NCBI GenBank assembly: GCA_965644295.1
Contig: CBFFRP010000242.1
Location: 170,401-234,400, forward strand
Length of the DNA stretch: 64,000 nucleotides
Source of the DNA: Paraphysomonas bandaiensis
Lineage: Eukaryota > Chrysophyceae
Direction: 5' to 3'
Notes under the pieces: model-generated
Database searches by the model: none
What the model was told of the DNA's origin: nothing
Seen by the model: the letters and a program-made list of their open reading frames with translations, nothing else
Shown here: one piece after another, positions 54,627 to 64,000 of the stretch
How the letters are laid out: every line of letters begins with the position of its first letter
How positions within the stretch are numbered: position 1 is the stretch's first letter
Program-made: the position numbers and the translations under genes

Positions 54627-56861
54627 ATGTCCCTATTAAGGGTGTGGATGAGTCATGTCAGTGTGCCTAGGGCCTCTTCTCCCTCTCTTCGGCCACATTT
54701 TGCTGATCACCTCGTCTCCGACAAATCTCTTGTTTTACCACGTTGTACACGTTCCAAGCCTCACTGCCTGGCCTTGCGACTTCTACCCAACCTAACGGCT
54801 TCTGCTAAACCACGTGCCTGCACTAATGCAGCGCTTACCGCATTCATATGCCATCATATCAGTAGACATCATAGTCTCACCTATCGAATTCTACGGTTAC
54901 AACCACTCAAAACGTGGCTCGTGCGAGCAGGTCCACGCAAAAGATCCTCTGGTGCTCTCCATATGGTCACAGACTACTCTCGAACCCACACAACTGAGCT
55001 ACAGGGCTGCCTCCTGATGTCCACACAAAACAACCCAACATGGTTTGTCTGTGGTCTATGCATCCAGCAGGTTACCCCCTCATTCTGTTCACCTATCACT
55101 CCCTCAGCCCATTCCTCTTATTGGACAGACACTGTATTCCGCATACGGTATATTCGGCTACTGTACTACAGTGCCCTACAGGATGTATACCACACAAAAA
55201 CGGTGCTAGCATGCGGAACACCACGTAGCCCCGGACCCCATCAATACCCTACCAACCCACACCCACTCAATCTTGCTGGTTATGAGTATATCACCTATGC
55301 AAGGCCCCAAAGTTCACGCTTAAGTCTCTTGCGTAACAACACTCGGTTCACATACAGATATACACCAACACTCTTTAGAAGCAACTTCGACACAATTTCA
55401 ATGAAACGTGAAACAAATTCCAACACTTCCAGAACCTTCACCCCGAAGTTTGTTCTTCCCCCCTCCTATCAACCAACCAACATTGATGCGCAGATCAATA
55501 ATGCTATCAGAGAACAGAAGAAAGCCAAAGCTGACACTCCCCAGCTACAGCTCCCATCGGTACGCACCTTTCTGGGATGGGAAAATGACCTACCTGTGGG
55601 AGAGTACAAAACACTCGTCCTTACAAACATAAAAGCTGCTGATGATGCCACCTTCCTGGGGATAACACACTACCTTATCCATGAGTTGGGGTTTCCCATT
55701 CAACCCCCTACCCCCCAAGACATCGCTACTTTCAGGGCAGCCAAGGATGCACGAACGTGTTCAGACTTACCTGCTCCCACAGCGAGTAGGGTAGTCCGAG
55801 CGTTCGACCTAGGCAGACCTGGGTACGAAGTCCGACAGGGCATGGGAGCGAATGTTACCGCTGACTCATGTATGTACTCCTCCCCTCTATGCTTTGACCT
55901 CCATGTAGAAACGGGCACATCAGTCGATGACAAAGGCCTCCTTTGGACTGAACGCCGACATGTCCAGATATCACTTTTCCGAACGCCACGAGAACTCTTC
56001 GTGGGTCGTACCAAGGATGAGCCCTCGCTGATACCAGTGGCGGCTATATATGGGCTACATGCAAACTCAGCGCACACCAGACCTGCACATGCCTTTAGGT
56101 TACGAAACACGCTGGATATGCTTCTCCGAACGGGAGGTTTCCCCACGCCACCTCTATACGAAGTATTCTGGACTCTAACACACTATAGAGGCAAGACTCG
56201 AGCCACTGATAAAACACATAGGTTCTATCAGATTCTATTACTCCACGATCCCATTCACGATCAGGATCTAAGAGCTAAATTCTATAAAGCACTCTTCAAT
56301 AATGAAATAGGAGGACATGTCGAAATCAACCTCGGCTCACTCTGTTGTAGAATGGTCAGCAGTGAAACACCCACGCAAAAGCAGTCCAACTGGACACCGT
56401 CTCAAGAACTCTTCCACATCGCTGTCTGCTCTGAAACACTCCTATCTCCCATCCAAGTCTGGCAAGCCTGTGAGGCTATAGGTATCCCATCCACGGACAT
56501 AGAGGACATCATTTGGACCGCCCGCAGCCCACTCACAAGCGGGCGCAAAGAAAAAGAACGCTTAGTTGAACAAACCTACATTTACCTTGACGACAGGAAT
56601 ACCAAGATCAAACTCTGCTGGGAAATCTCACGCGCAGGTATCGTGCCTTTACTGCGCAAAGCTCTGGGTGACGAAACTCTAAGGCTCCTCTATCACACCA
56701 TAGCAGTCCCCCCTGGCCTCCCTACTCAGCGGTTTCTATACGGCCTCCATAAGGCCCCAGACACAGCAACAAACGCCCCTCCCATAATACCGCCTCCAAC
56801 GTCCCTCCAACCCTTCGGCCCAACTATGACACAGCCAGGTTTGATAACCAAGGCTGTGTAG
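54627..56861 (+). CDS. Long ORF of unknown function in a GC-richer block
   Basis: Open for 744 codons, TAA-free and ending in TAG at 56861. The more protein-like part starts at the ATG near 55401 (MKRETNSNTS...) and runs about 487 residues with mixed helices and the phrase 'GLLWTERRHVQISLFRTPRELF'. The first 257 codons are rich in Ser, Pro, His and Arg, and overlapping frames are also open there, so that part may be untranslated leader. I recognise no domain. Composition is clearly more C-rich than the flanks, which suggests foreign or element origin. A SET-domain ORF follows 440 bp downstream on the same strand. A Gag- or ORF1-like role is possible but unproven. Confidence 0.5.
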   Translation: MSLLRVWMSHVSVPRASSPSLRPHFADHLVSDKSLVLPRCTRSKPHCLALRLLPNLTASAKPRACTNAALTAFICHHISRHHSLTYRILRLQPLKTWLVRAGPRKRSSGALHMVTDYSRTHTTELQGCLLMSTQNNPTWFVCGLCIQQVTPSFCSPITPSAHSSYWTDTVFRIRYIRLLYYSALQDVYHTKTVLACGTPRSPGPHQYPTNPHPLNLAGYEYITYARPQSSRLSLLRNNTRFTYRYTPTLFRSNFDTISMKRETNSNTSRTFTPKFVLPPSYQPTNIDAQINNAIREQKKAKADTPQLQLPSVRTFLGWENDLPVGEYKTLVLTNIKAADDATFLGITHYLIHELGFPIQPPTPQDIATFRAAKDARTCSDLPAPTASRVVRAFDLGRPGYEVRQGMGANVTADSCMYSSPLCFDLHVETGTSVDDKGLLWTERRHVQISLFRTPRELFVGRTKDEPSLIPVAAIYGLHANSAHTRPAHAFRLRNTLDMLLRTGGFPTPPLYEVFWTLTHYRGKTRATDKTHRFYQILLLHDPIHDQDLRAKFYKALFNNEIGGHVEINLGSLCCRMVSSETPTQKQSNWTPSQELFHIAVCSETLLSPIQVWQACEAIGIPSTDIEDIIWTARSPLTSGRKEKERLVEQTYIYLDDRNTKIKLCWEISRAGIVPLLRKALGDETLRLLYHTIAVPPGLPTQRFLYGLHKAPDTATNAPPIIPPPTSLQPFGPTMTQPGLITKAV

Positions 56862-57303
56862 CAGAAACAAACACAATGAGTTAACCAGAGCTGTAGGTAT
56901 GTCTGATTGCAGGAGAACAGGATGATTATTACTCTAAACAGTATGTCAAGCGTTGTAAGCTTGTACTAGTGACCCCCTCCAAGAATCACCGCGCAAACCC
57001 CACCTCCAGTGAAGTCAGAACACTAGTGTACAAACAGAACAACACTTAACAGAGAACTGAGCTGCAAAGCAATGTAACATAGAACAAGCACAACACACCA
57101 CACACCACACACCACACACCACACTCGCCAGTTTGTAAATTAGCCGTTGAATACTGCGTATTCAGAGTACAGCTACTGTATTACAATGGACCAACATGTG
57201 AGTGTGCAGCATACCGTATGATGTTTTTCCTACATCTACTATCTCAGACTAAGAACCAATGTCCACATCATATACATACATCATATCCATTGCTGCATAA
57301 ACA
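56862..57303. other. Spacer with (CACAC)n-type microsatellite
   Basis: 442 bp between the long ORF and the SET ORF, with a 'cacacacc' repeat at about 57090-57125. No gene is supported. Confidence 0.6.
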
Positions 57304-58038
57304 ATGTCTACTACTACAGATCCAGCCGCGGGCTCCACTAAGCCTAAACCTCGCAATCGTAGAGGACGGGGCTCTCTACTACGTAGGTCCAATCGGTATC
57401 GGTATGCCTACCGTGAAAGGGCTGCTGCTAGGCGCATCTGGGAACGCTCCGTTCGATGCCCCGAGGGACAACTTGATGCACATAGGCAACTGTGCAAAGT
57501 TGTTCCTTACTTGCACTCGTCATCGCAAGATGCAAGGGGAGAAGTCTGCCAGTGCGTGTTGGACTTCTACCACAGGTGTGGGATAGTGAATCCCTATGTG
57601 GAAGTCCGGTCTGGCCTAAACATTGCCAACCCGCTGGGCGATAAGCCTGAACAGCAAGGTTTATTCTCCTTACAGGATTTGGAGCCAGGACTGCGTTTCT
57701 GCCTCTACAGCGGTGAAGTGTATACCTCCCGTCCTAGCTGGGGAGCATACATACTTGAGATAGCTAAGGACTTCTATATAGATTCGGAGCGGGACACTCA
57801 TGACATAGGTTACCTTCTGCCGCTGGGGTCCCAAGCTTATTTGGCCCGGGTGCCTCATAATCATGGTAGGTATATAAACACGGTGTATCCCTCTGACCAT
57901 GCTGCTGGCCGGAGCTTCAACTGCGAATTTGTATTAGATGAGTCCGGCTTGGACGTGGTCTGGGTGCAGACCACTCGGGCAGTTGCGGCCGGCGAGGAGC
58001 TGTTGGCAGATTACGGGAAATTGTACCTCCAGTCCTAG
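57304..58038 (+). CDS. SET-domain protein, 244 residues
   Basis: A short basic N-terminus (KPRNRRGRGSLLRR) is followed by a SET fold: 'QGLFSLQDLEPGLRFCLYSGEV' at the start, 'RYINTVYPSDHAAGRSFNCEF' at the substrate and cofactor site, and 'TTRAVAAGEELLADYG' with the catalytic-site Tyr. SET domains methylate lysines using S-adenosylmethionine. The usual N-H-S after 'R-Y/F-I' is N-T-V here, so SAM binding may be altered. No pre- or post-SET Cys clusters are present. It shares the GC-richer composition of the ORF at 54627 and faces the pol at 58357, so it may belong to a mobile element rather than the host. Confidence 0.75.
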   Translation: MSTTTDPAAGSTKPKPRNRRGRGSLLRRSNRYRYAYRERAAARRIWERSVRCPEGQLDAHRQLCKVVPYLHSSSQDARGEVCQCVLDFYHRCGIVNPYVEVRSGLNIANPLGDKPEQQGLFSLQDLEPGLRFCLYSGEVYTSRPSWGAYILEIAKDFYIDSERDTHDIGYLLPLGSQAYLARVPHNHGRYINTVYPSDHAAGRSFNCEFVLDESGLDVVWVQTTRAVAAGEELLADYGKLYLQS

Positions 58039-58356
58039 TGCTAGTTCTCCAGTAATTTGTAGCGTAATAATGATATGTTTCTGATACTTCTATCGTTTCT
58101 GTCTTCATCCCGTAGTTAGTAGTTTTGCACTTACTATAGACACGTGACTGAGGCATGTGAAATGCCACGTGGTCACATTGCCCCCGCCTCCTTTTTTTTT
58201 TTTTGTTTGATATAAGTATTATGCGAAATGATGGAGACGGGCGTCACTCTGCGACCCACAAATTTCAACGGAACTAAAAATTAGCCATCAAAACGAAGGT
58301 ACAGCAGAGGAGCGTTGGAGTTGGAAGATCGCGTGTGAGTTGATTGGTCCCGTGCT
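58039..58356. other. Convergent spacer with purine tract and possible LTR edge
   Basis: On the minus strand an A-run then GGAGGCGGGGGCAA (about 58177-58204) is followed at 58176 by TGTGACCACGTGG. That order, purine tract then TG, is what is expected where pol of the minus-strand element meets its 3' LTR. Two CACGTG hexamers lie at 58141-58146 and 58166-58171. No second LTR copy is seen above 61500, so the LTR assignment is tentative. Confidence 0.45.
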
Positions 58357-61300
58357 CTAAACGGACTCAAGGACTTGAGGGTAGCGTGTAGCCAAGTCCT
58401 TGTCGACGAGTACCATAGTGCTAGTGTCTAGTTCAGGGTGAACGAAACAATGCACGAGGTAGTTGTCATAGCGGTAGGTGCGGAGAGTGAGAAGATCCTT
58501 GACGGATAATACTCTCTTAGAGCTTCGATGATACCAGTGTGTGAACTGGATCGGAGCTACATAGGTCAGTAAGTGGGAGTCTGGTAACTGCAGTCCGTCG
58601 TACCATACGTCGCCGTAAATGCGTAGGTCAACATATGCATGGTCGCCGGGTTTGAACTGAGTGATAGACTGGCGTCGGATGTCCGAGATATATTTCTTGG
58701 CACCCTCCGCTGGATAAATCAGGTGGTAGAGGTACCGTTTGCTGGAACAAAAGTCCGCGTAAGGCACAGAGTCAAAAAGGTCCTTGCTATAAGGCACTTC
58801 TCTGACATCACCATCCTGAAATCTCACAGTAAAAATCAAAGTGGAGCGTGACTCTCTGTCACCCCGATAGTAGAGAATCTTGTCAATGACATGCTGATCC
58901 TGGTCTCGTAGAGCCATGCTGTACGCAGTGTCTCTATCACCTGGAAACAGTTTGACGTCTGTCACTGAAACACGTACCACTTGCCCTGTAGCAAGGTGCT
59001 GACAATCGATGTCATTCTTGTACTGGGTCTTAACAACAAAAGGTCCCATGTATCGATGTGACATCTTGGGATGAACCTTGGCGCCTTTGTCAAATAAAAT
59101 GAAGTCGCCAGGTTGATATCGGTTCTGCTTGTCCGGGTGAACTCCCTCACCAGCGCGTTCACTCGCTAACTGCTGCTGGTAAGTCTTGGAAGCCGCCCGT
59201 AGACCTTCTAACTGTTCATTAAGAGCAGTCAGTCTGGCGTGTGCACGCTCAGGTAAAGTTTGTATATTCATAGTTAAATATTCCAGATCATTAGAGCCAA
59301 AAGTGAGCTCAAAGGGTGAATACCCCGTCTCGGATGAAACTTCTGAATTCAGAATGTATTGAGCGCTGGGTATCCAGCTGGGATCCTCAAAAACATCCTT
59401 TCGTTCTACACGCTTGCTGTTTTCATATACTAGGGCGCGCAAATGTCGGACCACCTCACCGATGATGCGTTCACAACCATTAGCATGCCTGTTGGCTATG
59501 CTGAAGGTGTGTCGGACGCCCATATATTCAGTCAGTTGTTTGAAAAGATCGGAAGTTAGGTCAGGACCCTGATCTGAGATGATAAGATCAGTGTGTCCGT
59601 AGTAACTCCAATACTTCCATACCGTGTTTGCCAAGTTGAGCGCAGTCACTCCTTTGACTGGCTCAAGATAAACTAACTTGGTGAACAGGTTGACTACGAC
59701 ATTAATGTGCGTGTATCCATCAGCACCATGGGGTGTGATTTCTACCGCGTCAATTCCAATAGCACTCCGAGCGCTCGGAGGCTTAAGGTTTCGGACTATA
59801 GGAATCAGCGCTTCTTTCATCGCCAATCTAGTCTTAACACAGTTTGGACACTTCGCAATGAAGTCTTCGACTACTTTGTAAGGAATTCCATGGCCGGGGA
59901 ATTGCTTATTCAGTCGAATCCAAGTGGCTCGCCCACCGAGATGTCCAACTCGGGCATTATGTACTTGTTGCAAGGCATCCTCGGGAGTGACTGAACTTTG
60001 CGCATGAGGAGATACTTCCCTGTCTTCTGGGTTCATAAAATTGCCCAAGAAGTTAAAAAATTCATCCTCAGTGCAGTCCTCTCCAAGGAAGTAGGCATCG
60101 GCATAGTCTTCATCTAAGAATATACCGGACAACGCCGCAACTTGATGCTCCCGAGATAACCAATCGGCTAACCAATTCTTGGCACCCGATATGTGTTTAA
60201 TGCTGAAGTTGAAAGATTGCAAGAAAATTCTCCATCTTGTGATCTTAGGTACTTCAGACGACTCCATCCACAAGAGATTATTGTGGTCAGTCTCTATAGT
60301 GAACTGCTTCCCAATCAAATAGTACGCTAAGTGCTTGACACTGTAGTAAATACCATAAGCTTCTTGCTCTATCGTAGCCCATTTCTGAGCCTGAGCTGAA
60401 AACTTCTTTGATAGGAAGGCAATGGGTTGCAACTGCTCTGTTCCATCTGCGAGAATCTTTTTCTGCAGAAGCACCGAGCCGATTCCTAGCTCACTAGCGT
60501 CAGTACGCAGTGTCCACTCCAAATTGTAGTCTGGGTAGAACAATTCGCAGGAATCTTGCAGGCCTTTTATGAAGCGACGATATTCAGCCTCATAGTCGTG
60601 CCGCCACGTAGTCTTGTCCCAATTGAATTTCGATTTGGTCAAATCTGTGAGATGAGCCACCAAGTCTGAATATCTAGGGGTAAAACTGGAAAAGAACACG
60701 CCCTTGCCAAGCAGAGACCTTGCTTGTTTGGTGTTGGTAGGCATTGGAATTTTGCCTAGGGCTTCCTTCTTCTCAGGATTGACTTCATAGGATTTGTGTC
60801 TGCATACGTATCCGAAGAAGTCTACTTTTCTAAATCCAAGCCAACTCTTTGGCATTTTCAGTTTGAGATTCCTCTCGATGCATCTGTCAATCACTTTCTC
60901 GAATTTCTGATACGCATCTTGAGGGTCGTTGGCCAATATCAACATGTTGTCAAATATTACAATGGCCCAGTCAGAAAAATCTTCAAATATTTCCCTGACT
61001 ACCTCTTGCAGAATTCCAGTAGCCGGCGCAATACCTTCTGGCATGAACTTTGGCGCATATTGGCCCCATGGCGTCTGGATAGAAAGCCTCTCTGATGTTT
61101 CTTCCGCTAGAGGTATCTGATGGAAAGCGTTGGTCAAGTCAATGTCCATATACAATGGGAAATTGATGATCTTGTCCAATTCATGCTTGACGTTGGGAAT
61201 TGTATAATTACCCACTTGCATGTGCTTGTTGATGTTAACATAATCCCCGCAGAATCGGATATAAGGTGGAGTAGCCTTGGGAGCAACCACCAAGCATGAA

Positions 61301-61503
61301 GCCCAAGGAGATCTGCTCTTCTGGTAAAAATAACCACATAGTCTCCTGAACTCCTTTTCGGATGCTTCCCAGAGCTTAGGGTTGATCGGCCTGGCTCTGG
61401 GTTTCATTCTTTCAGGTAAAGTTTCTTTCCACTTAAGAGTCAAAGGGTAGACGGAGGACTTTCCTGGCTGCTCGTGCAAGTATTTTGTCACGCATACCTG
61501 TAG
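58357..61503 (-). CDS. Second Gypsy pol (RT-RNase H-integrase-chromodomain-like), lacking Gag and protease
   Basis: About 1,048 codons open from just below a TAA at 61504-61506. Order as in the inner element: RT with 'LYMDIDLTNAFHQI' and 'AIVIFDNMLILA' (60936-60965) instead of YxDD; RNase H with 'TLRTDASELGIGSVLLQ', 'ATIEQEAYGI' and 'TDHNNLLW'; integrase HHCC ('HNARVGHLGG...CPNCVKT') and D-D-E ('IGIDAVE', 'ISDQGPD', 'NGCERIIGE'); 'YMGPFVV'; a chromodomain-like part ('DKILYYRGDRESRST'); and the shared C-terminal region. Sequence differs from the pol at 37320 throughout, so this is a separate family. There is no protease or Gag on the minus strand upstream, so the copy is 5'-truncated or uses proteins in trans. 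The frame itself is intact. Confidence 0.9.
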   Translation of the reverse strand, partial: LQVCVTKYLHEQPGKSSVYPLTLKWKETLPERMKPRARPINPKLWEASEKEFRRLCGYFYQKSRSPWASCLVVAPKATPPYIRFCGDYVNINKHMQVGNYTIPNVKHELDKIINFPLYMDIDLTNAFHQIPLAEETSERLSIQTPWGQYAPKFMPEGIAPATGILQEVVREIFEDFSDWAIVIFDNMLILANDPQDAYQKFEKVIDRCIERNLKLKMPKSWLGFRKVDFFGYVCRHKSYEVNPEKKEALGKIPMPTNTKQARSLLGKGVFFSSFTPRYSDLVAHLTDLTKSKFNWDKTTWRHDYEAEYRRFIKGLQDSCELFYPDYNLEWTLRTDASELGIGSVLLQKKILADGTEQLQPIAFLSKKFSAQAQKWATIEQEAYGIYYSVKHLAYYLIGKQFTIETDHNNLLWMESSEVPKITRWRIFLQSFNFSIKHISGAKNWLADWLSREHQVAALSGIFLDEDYADAYFLGEDCTEDEFFNFLGNFMNPEDREVSPHAQSSVTPEDALQQVHNARVGHLGGRATWIRLNKQFPGHGIPYKVVEDFIAKCPNCVKTRLAMKEALIPIVRNLKPPSARSAIGIDAVEITPHGADGYTHINVVVNLFTKLVYLEPVKGVTALNLANTVWKYWSYYGHTDLIISDQGPDLTSDLFKQLTEYMGVRHTFSIANRHANGCERIIGEVVRHLRALVYENSKRVERKDVFEDPSWIPSAQYILNSEVSSETGYSPFELTFGSNDLEYLTMNIQTLPERAHARLTALNEQLEGLRAASKTYQQQLASERAGEGVHPDKQNRYQPGDFILFDKGAKVHPKMSHRYMGPFVVKTQYKNDIDCQHLATGQVVRVSVTDVKLFPGDRDTAYSMALRDQDQHVIDKILYYRGDRESRSTLIFTVRFQDGDVREVPYSKDLFDSVPYADFCSSKRYLYHLIYPAEGAKKYISDIRRQSITQFKPGDHAYVDLRIYGDVWYDGLQLPDSHLLTYVAPIQFTHWYHRSSKRVLSVKDLLTLRTYRYDNYLVHCFVHPELDTSTMVLVDKDLATRYPQVLESV

Positions 61504-61506
61504 TTA

Positions 61507-61929
61507 CTGTTATACGTGGAGTTATACGGTGTTATACTGCGGTACTCTAGGTAGCATGCTGTTGTACTTTCATTTTCAGTTTATTTAGTATACATTGCGG
61601 TTACTGTATTCTTGAAGGGATATAAGTCCCGTATATGTACAAGTATGATACTGTAAACTGTAGATGATTCACAGCAAGATAGAGTGTTGTATGATTTCAC
61701 TTTTTCTTTACACGTTTTAACGTAATTTAATTCATTCTATACTCGCGGTTTGCTTGTGTTAGGAGGCAGTTTCACCGGTTTGGTGTTCTGGACAGTGTAT
61801 TCTCGGTTTGGGAAGCACTTTAAATTCATATAAAACGTTGTAAACACGGTCTTTCTCATCAGAAAGATTACAGTATTAATACTTTAGTCGGATAGAAAGA
61901 AACATTGTTTATTTATATTATTGTCGACT
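61507..61929. other. Spacer between divergent pol and gag-like ORFs
   Basis: About 420 AT-rich bases with repeated 'gttatac' near 61510-61540. It could be leader or LTR sequence of the plus-strand gag-like ORF. No repeat elsewhere in the window supports that. Confidence 0.4.
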
Positions 61930-62568
61930 ATGAGTTCGGAAGAAGAGGTTTCAAAGATTATGGAGTTCCTTCAGCAGCGGTTTGCTGAACAAAATGAACA
62001 GTTTGCTCAACAAAAGCAGCGGTTTGCTGAACAACAAGAGCAGCTGAACAAGCGTTTTGAGTCCATCGATCTTCATTTCGAAATGTTCGAACAAAGATTG
62101 CAGCAGTTGGAGTCTCGACGTTCCTCAAGACGAGCGATTCCAGCTAATTCAGATCTACTTCAGAACAGAACCGATGAGAACTGTATTGTGCAGAATGTTG
62201 TCAATGATATGTTGGAATTTGTTGAGCAGCAGGACGTTCAGTCAGAGTCATTCGAGGCTGAGATTTTTGTTGATAATTCTCAAGTTGTTATGCAGCATGT
62301 TGCCATTGATCCTGAAATGGTAATTCCAAATTCCTTTGGAAAAGAGACTACTGCCAATGATGCTACAGATGTAATCGAGCGCATGTCAGTCGTACCTTTT
62401 TCAGTGTTCAATTATTCGGTGTTTGAATATTCCTTGTTTATGCTGATAAAGCAAGATGCAGCTTGTTACGTTTTTCAGTTTCTTACGTTGAACAAGAGTT
62501 TGAGTTTATTGCTTTCAAATCTTGTGTTTATTGCGGAGCATGGGCCAGGGCCGCCATTAATTCAGTAA
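61930..62568 (+). CDS. Gag-like N-terminal ORF related to the inner Gypsy Gag
   Basis: 212 codons from ATG 61930. A Gln/Glu/Phe-rich coiled coil ('FAEQNEQFAQQKQRFAEQQEQ') is followed by 'LESRRSSRRAIPANSDLLQ', parallel to 'INQRRSGRSSRANSEIIQ' in the Gag at 41286. The remainder becomes hydrophobic and unlike Gag, and the frame ends at 62568. This is a 5' gag fragment of a third Gypsy copy on the plus strand, probably broken within 450 bp. The bases 'attcagtaagt' at 62567 could be a splice donor. Confidence 0.6.
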   Translation: MSSEEEVSKIMEFLQQRFAEQNEQFAQQKQRFAEQQEQLNKRFESIDLHFEMFEQRLQQLESRRSSRRAIPANSDLLQNRTDENCIVQNVVNDMLEFVEQQDVQSESFEAEIFVDNSQVVMQHVAIDPEMVIPNSFGKETTANDATDVIERMSVVPFSVFNYSVFEYSLFMLIKQDAACYVFQFLTLNKSLSLLLSNLVFIAEHGPGPPLIQ

Positions 62569-64000
62569 GTTCAATTCCAAATCCAGCAAGTGTCTTTTGT
62601 TTCAAAGTTCATCTTATTATTTATGATGATGCAATATTTATCATGGTTTTATTCATTTTATTTCGGAATGGATTGAGGTTGTTGTGAGCCTTACCGTTGT
62701 GATGGGAGTTACAATATGGGAGTTCTGAGTTTTTGAGAAGTGTGATCCATATTCAATAATGTCTAGTTAAAATTATGCTCAATAGTCCTGTGTGATACTG
62801 ACTACTACGAGAGAATAATTCGGTTTTAAGTTCAATGTATAAGAATGGGTTTCAGTGAATTTATCAAGTTTCAATGAATGACAGTATTGTCTGAGATTGG
62901 TAAAAAGTCTGCAAAGAGTTGTTCAATATCAATGGTATGGTTTCAACATCAATGGCAAGCAATTATTGTTATAGTTTTGCAAGGGTCATGTATGGTTTGG
63001 ATAAGTTTTGCAATACTATATGATTCATATACGAAAGTTTAATTTCAGAGGAAGTAAACAGTTTTTAATGAACGCGATTGCCTCTATGTGAACAGAATGT
63101 AAATTTTGATGTTGTAATTTCAGTATGAGGAAAGTATATTTGGAGCAATATGTTTTCAGTGTGCTTTGCATTTTGTATTAAAGAGAATGAATAGAAACAG
63201 GAAGGAGTTGGAGATATTCATTGTCTTGTTGATGCTTATAAAATGGTTACTCAGTTTTTTTGGATCTGCAATGGGATTGAATTTGAATATATGGTATCCA
63301 TAAATGCAACGAATTAACTTGTCTAAATTCATGGTTAGTTGTTGATTGAAAGTTGTTCGAAATTGAAGTTTCTGTTACGTTGAAGTGAATATGGTTCAGT
63401 GATACAACATGTCAATGAAATTTTGAAAACTTTGTCGCTGGTATTTTTCAATTGTTTGACTGTATTATGCATCGGGTATGAGATCGATGGTTAAGTGTCA
63501 ATGATATTTGGAGGTATGGTGTTGATAATACTATTGCATGCGAAAGAATTATATATGCTAGTGATGGTTAACTTCGAGACTAAAAATGGGAGTTATTACT
63601 TTGCGAGCTTGTTGTTATTTCAGTTGATATTTCTATTGTTGGATTCTTTTCAATGAGATTGCGTTGAGTGGATCATTCTATTGTTTACAATATTATAATG
63701 TTGTATCTGAGGGAAATCGTTACGTATGGTTACTGAAATATAAGACCAGTGCACTATGTTCGTATATATTCAGAATGAGATGAATGATGTTTTGATTGGG
63801 GTGGTTATTGATTGGTCCGGTGATATTTTCATTAATCAAATATTGTTTCGTTCTAAAATCGAGAGGATGAATTACAATTATTGTACAAAATAAGATATGT
63901 CAAAGTAGAGTTTGGTGCACAAATACATGGATGATGGTGGTTGATTACTTTCAGATTCAGTTGTCAAAATGGGTTGTAAGACACTTACGGTTTCCAGTTG
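62569..64000. other. AT-rich stretch without recognised genes
   Basis: 1.4 kb rich in T and G, with recurring 'tttcaatg' and 'tttcag' phrases. No long open frame, no repeat shared with the window and no recognisable protein. It may be intronic or decayed element DNA. Confidence 0.45.

Noticed and set aside
54627-55400. First 257 codons of the 744-codon ORF as secure protein
   Set aside because: Several overlapping frames are open there and the composition is unlike the rest. Only the part from about 55401 is convincing.
1-64000. CRISPR arrays, rRNA or tRNA genes
   Set aside because: No regular spaced repeats, rRNA-like blocks or complete tRNA cloverleaf were seen. The B-box-like sites lack a matching A box.

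Overview
This is a 64 kb stretch of nuclear DNA from a microbial eukaryote. Genes are split by very short GT-AG introns, mostly 43-62 nt. Six of the host genes can be spliced by eye into clean frames or read as intact exons. TGA and TAA both end host genes, so the code looks standard. Giant fibronectin/PA14/filamin ectoproteins, tiny introns, a GH24 lysozyme and many LTR elements would suit a stramenopile-like protist, but the lineage cannot be fixed from the window alone.

Layout. 1-9035 (-): the 5' part of a giant secreted multidomain protein with a signal peptide, two 47-nt introns and one exon of more than 8.7 kb running off the left edge. 9.0-12.1 kb: gene-free, with a 78-bp hAT-type MITE and a dispersed repeat. 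12.1-14.0 kb (-): lariat debranching enzyme DBR1 in six exons. 14.3-16.9 kb (+): a membrane-anchored protein with two tandem SMP-30-like propellers. 17.3-21.4 kb (-): a kinesin-4-like motor ending in a SAP DNA-binding motif. 21.8-24.1 kb (+): a protein kinase lacking Asp-Phe of DFG. 24.2-29.0 kb: a hAT-type MITE split by a Copia element with identical LTRs but a gutted interior. 29.4-30.9 kb (-): a type II membrane sulfotransferase. 31.1-32.5 kb (+): a secreted GH24 lysozyme in six exons.

33.2-44.3 kb is a retroelement inside a retroelement. The outer LTR element encodes only Gag and protease. It carries a 151-bp SINE-like insertion and a complete 6.8-kb Ty3/Gypsy element with identical-length 461-bp LTRs and a 4-bp target duplication. 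The inner element's Gag, protease and RT-RNaseH-integrase lie in one frame, separated only by two TGA codons.

44.4-49.0 kb (+): a coiled-coil gene whose frame breaks repeatedly, perhaps INCENP-like. 51.4-52.2 kb (-): a 2H phosphoesterase of AKAP7 type. 54.6-58.0 kb is a more GC-rich block with a long unrecognised ORF and a SET-domain ORF. They converge on a second Gypsy pol (58.4-61.5 kb, -) that lacks Gag and protease. A related gag start lies on the + strand at 61.9 kb.

Both Gypsy pols have Ile-Phe-Asp-Asn where reverse transcriptases normally have YxDD, a chromodomain-like segment, and a shared C-terminal region I cannot name. Together with the stop-separated single frame, this is the strongest candidate here for an under-described system.
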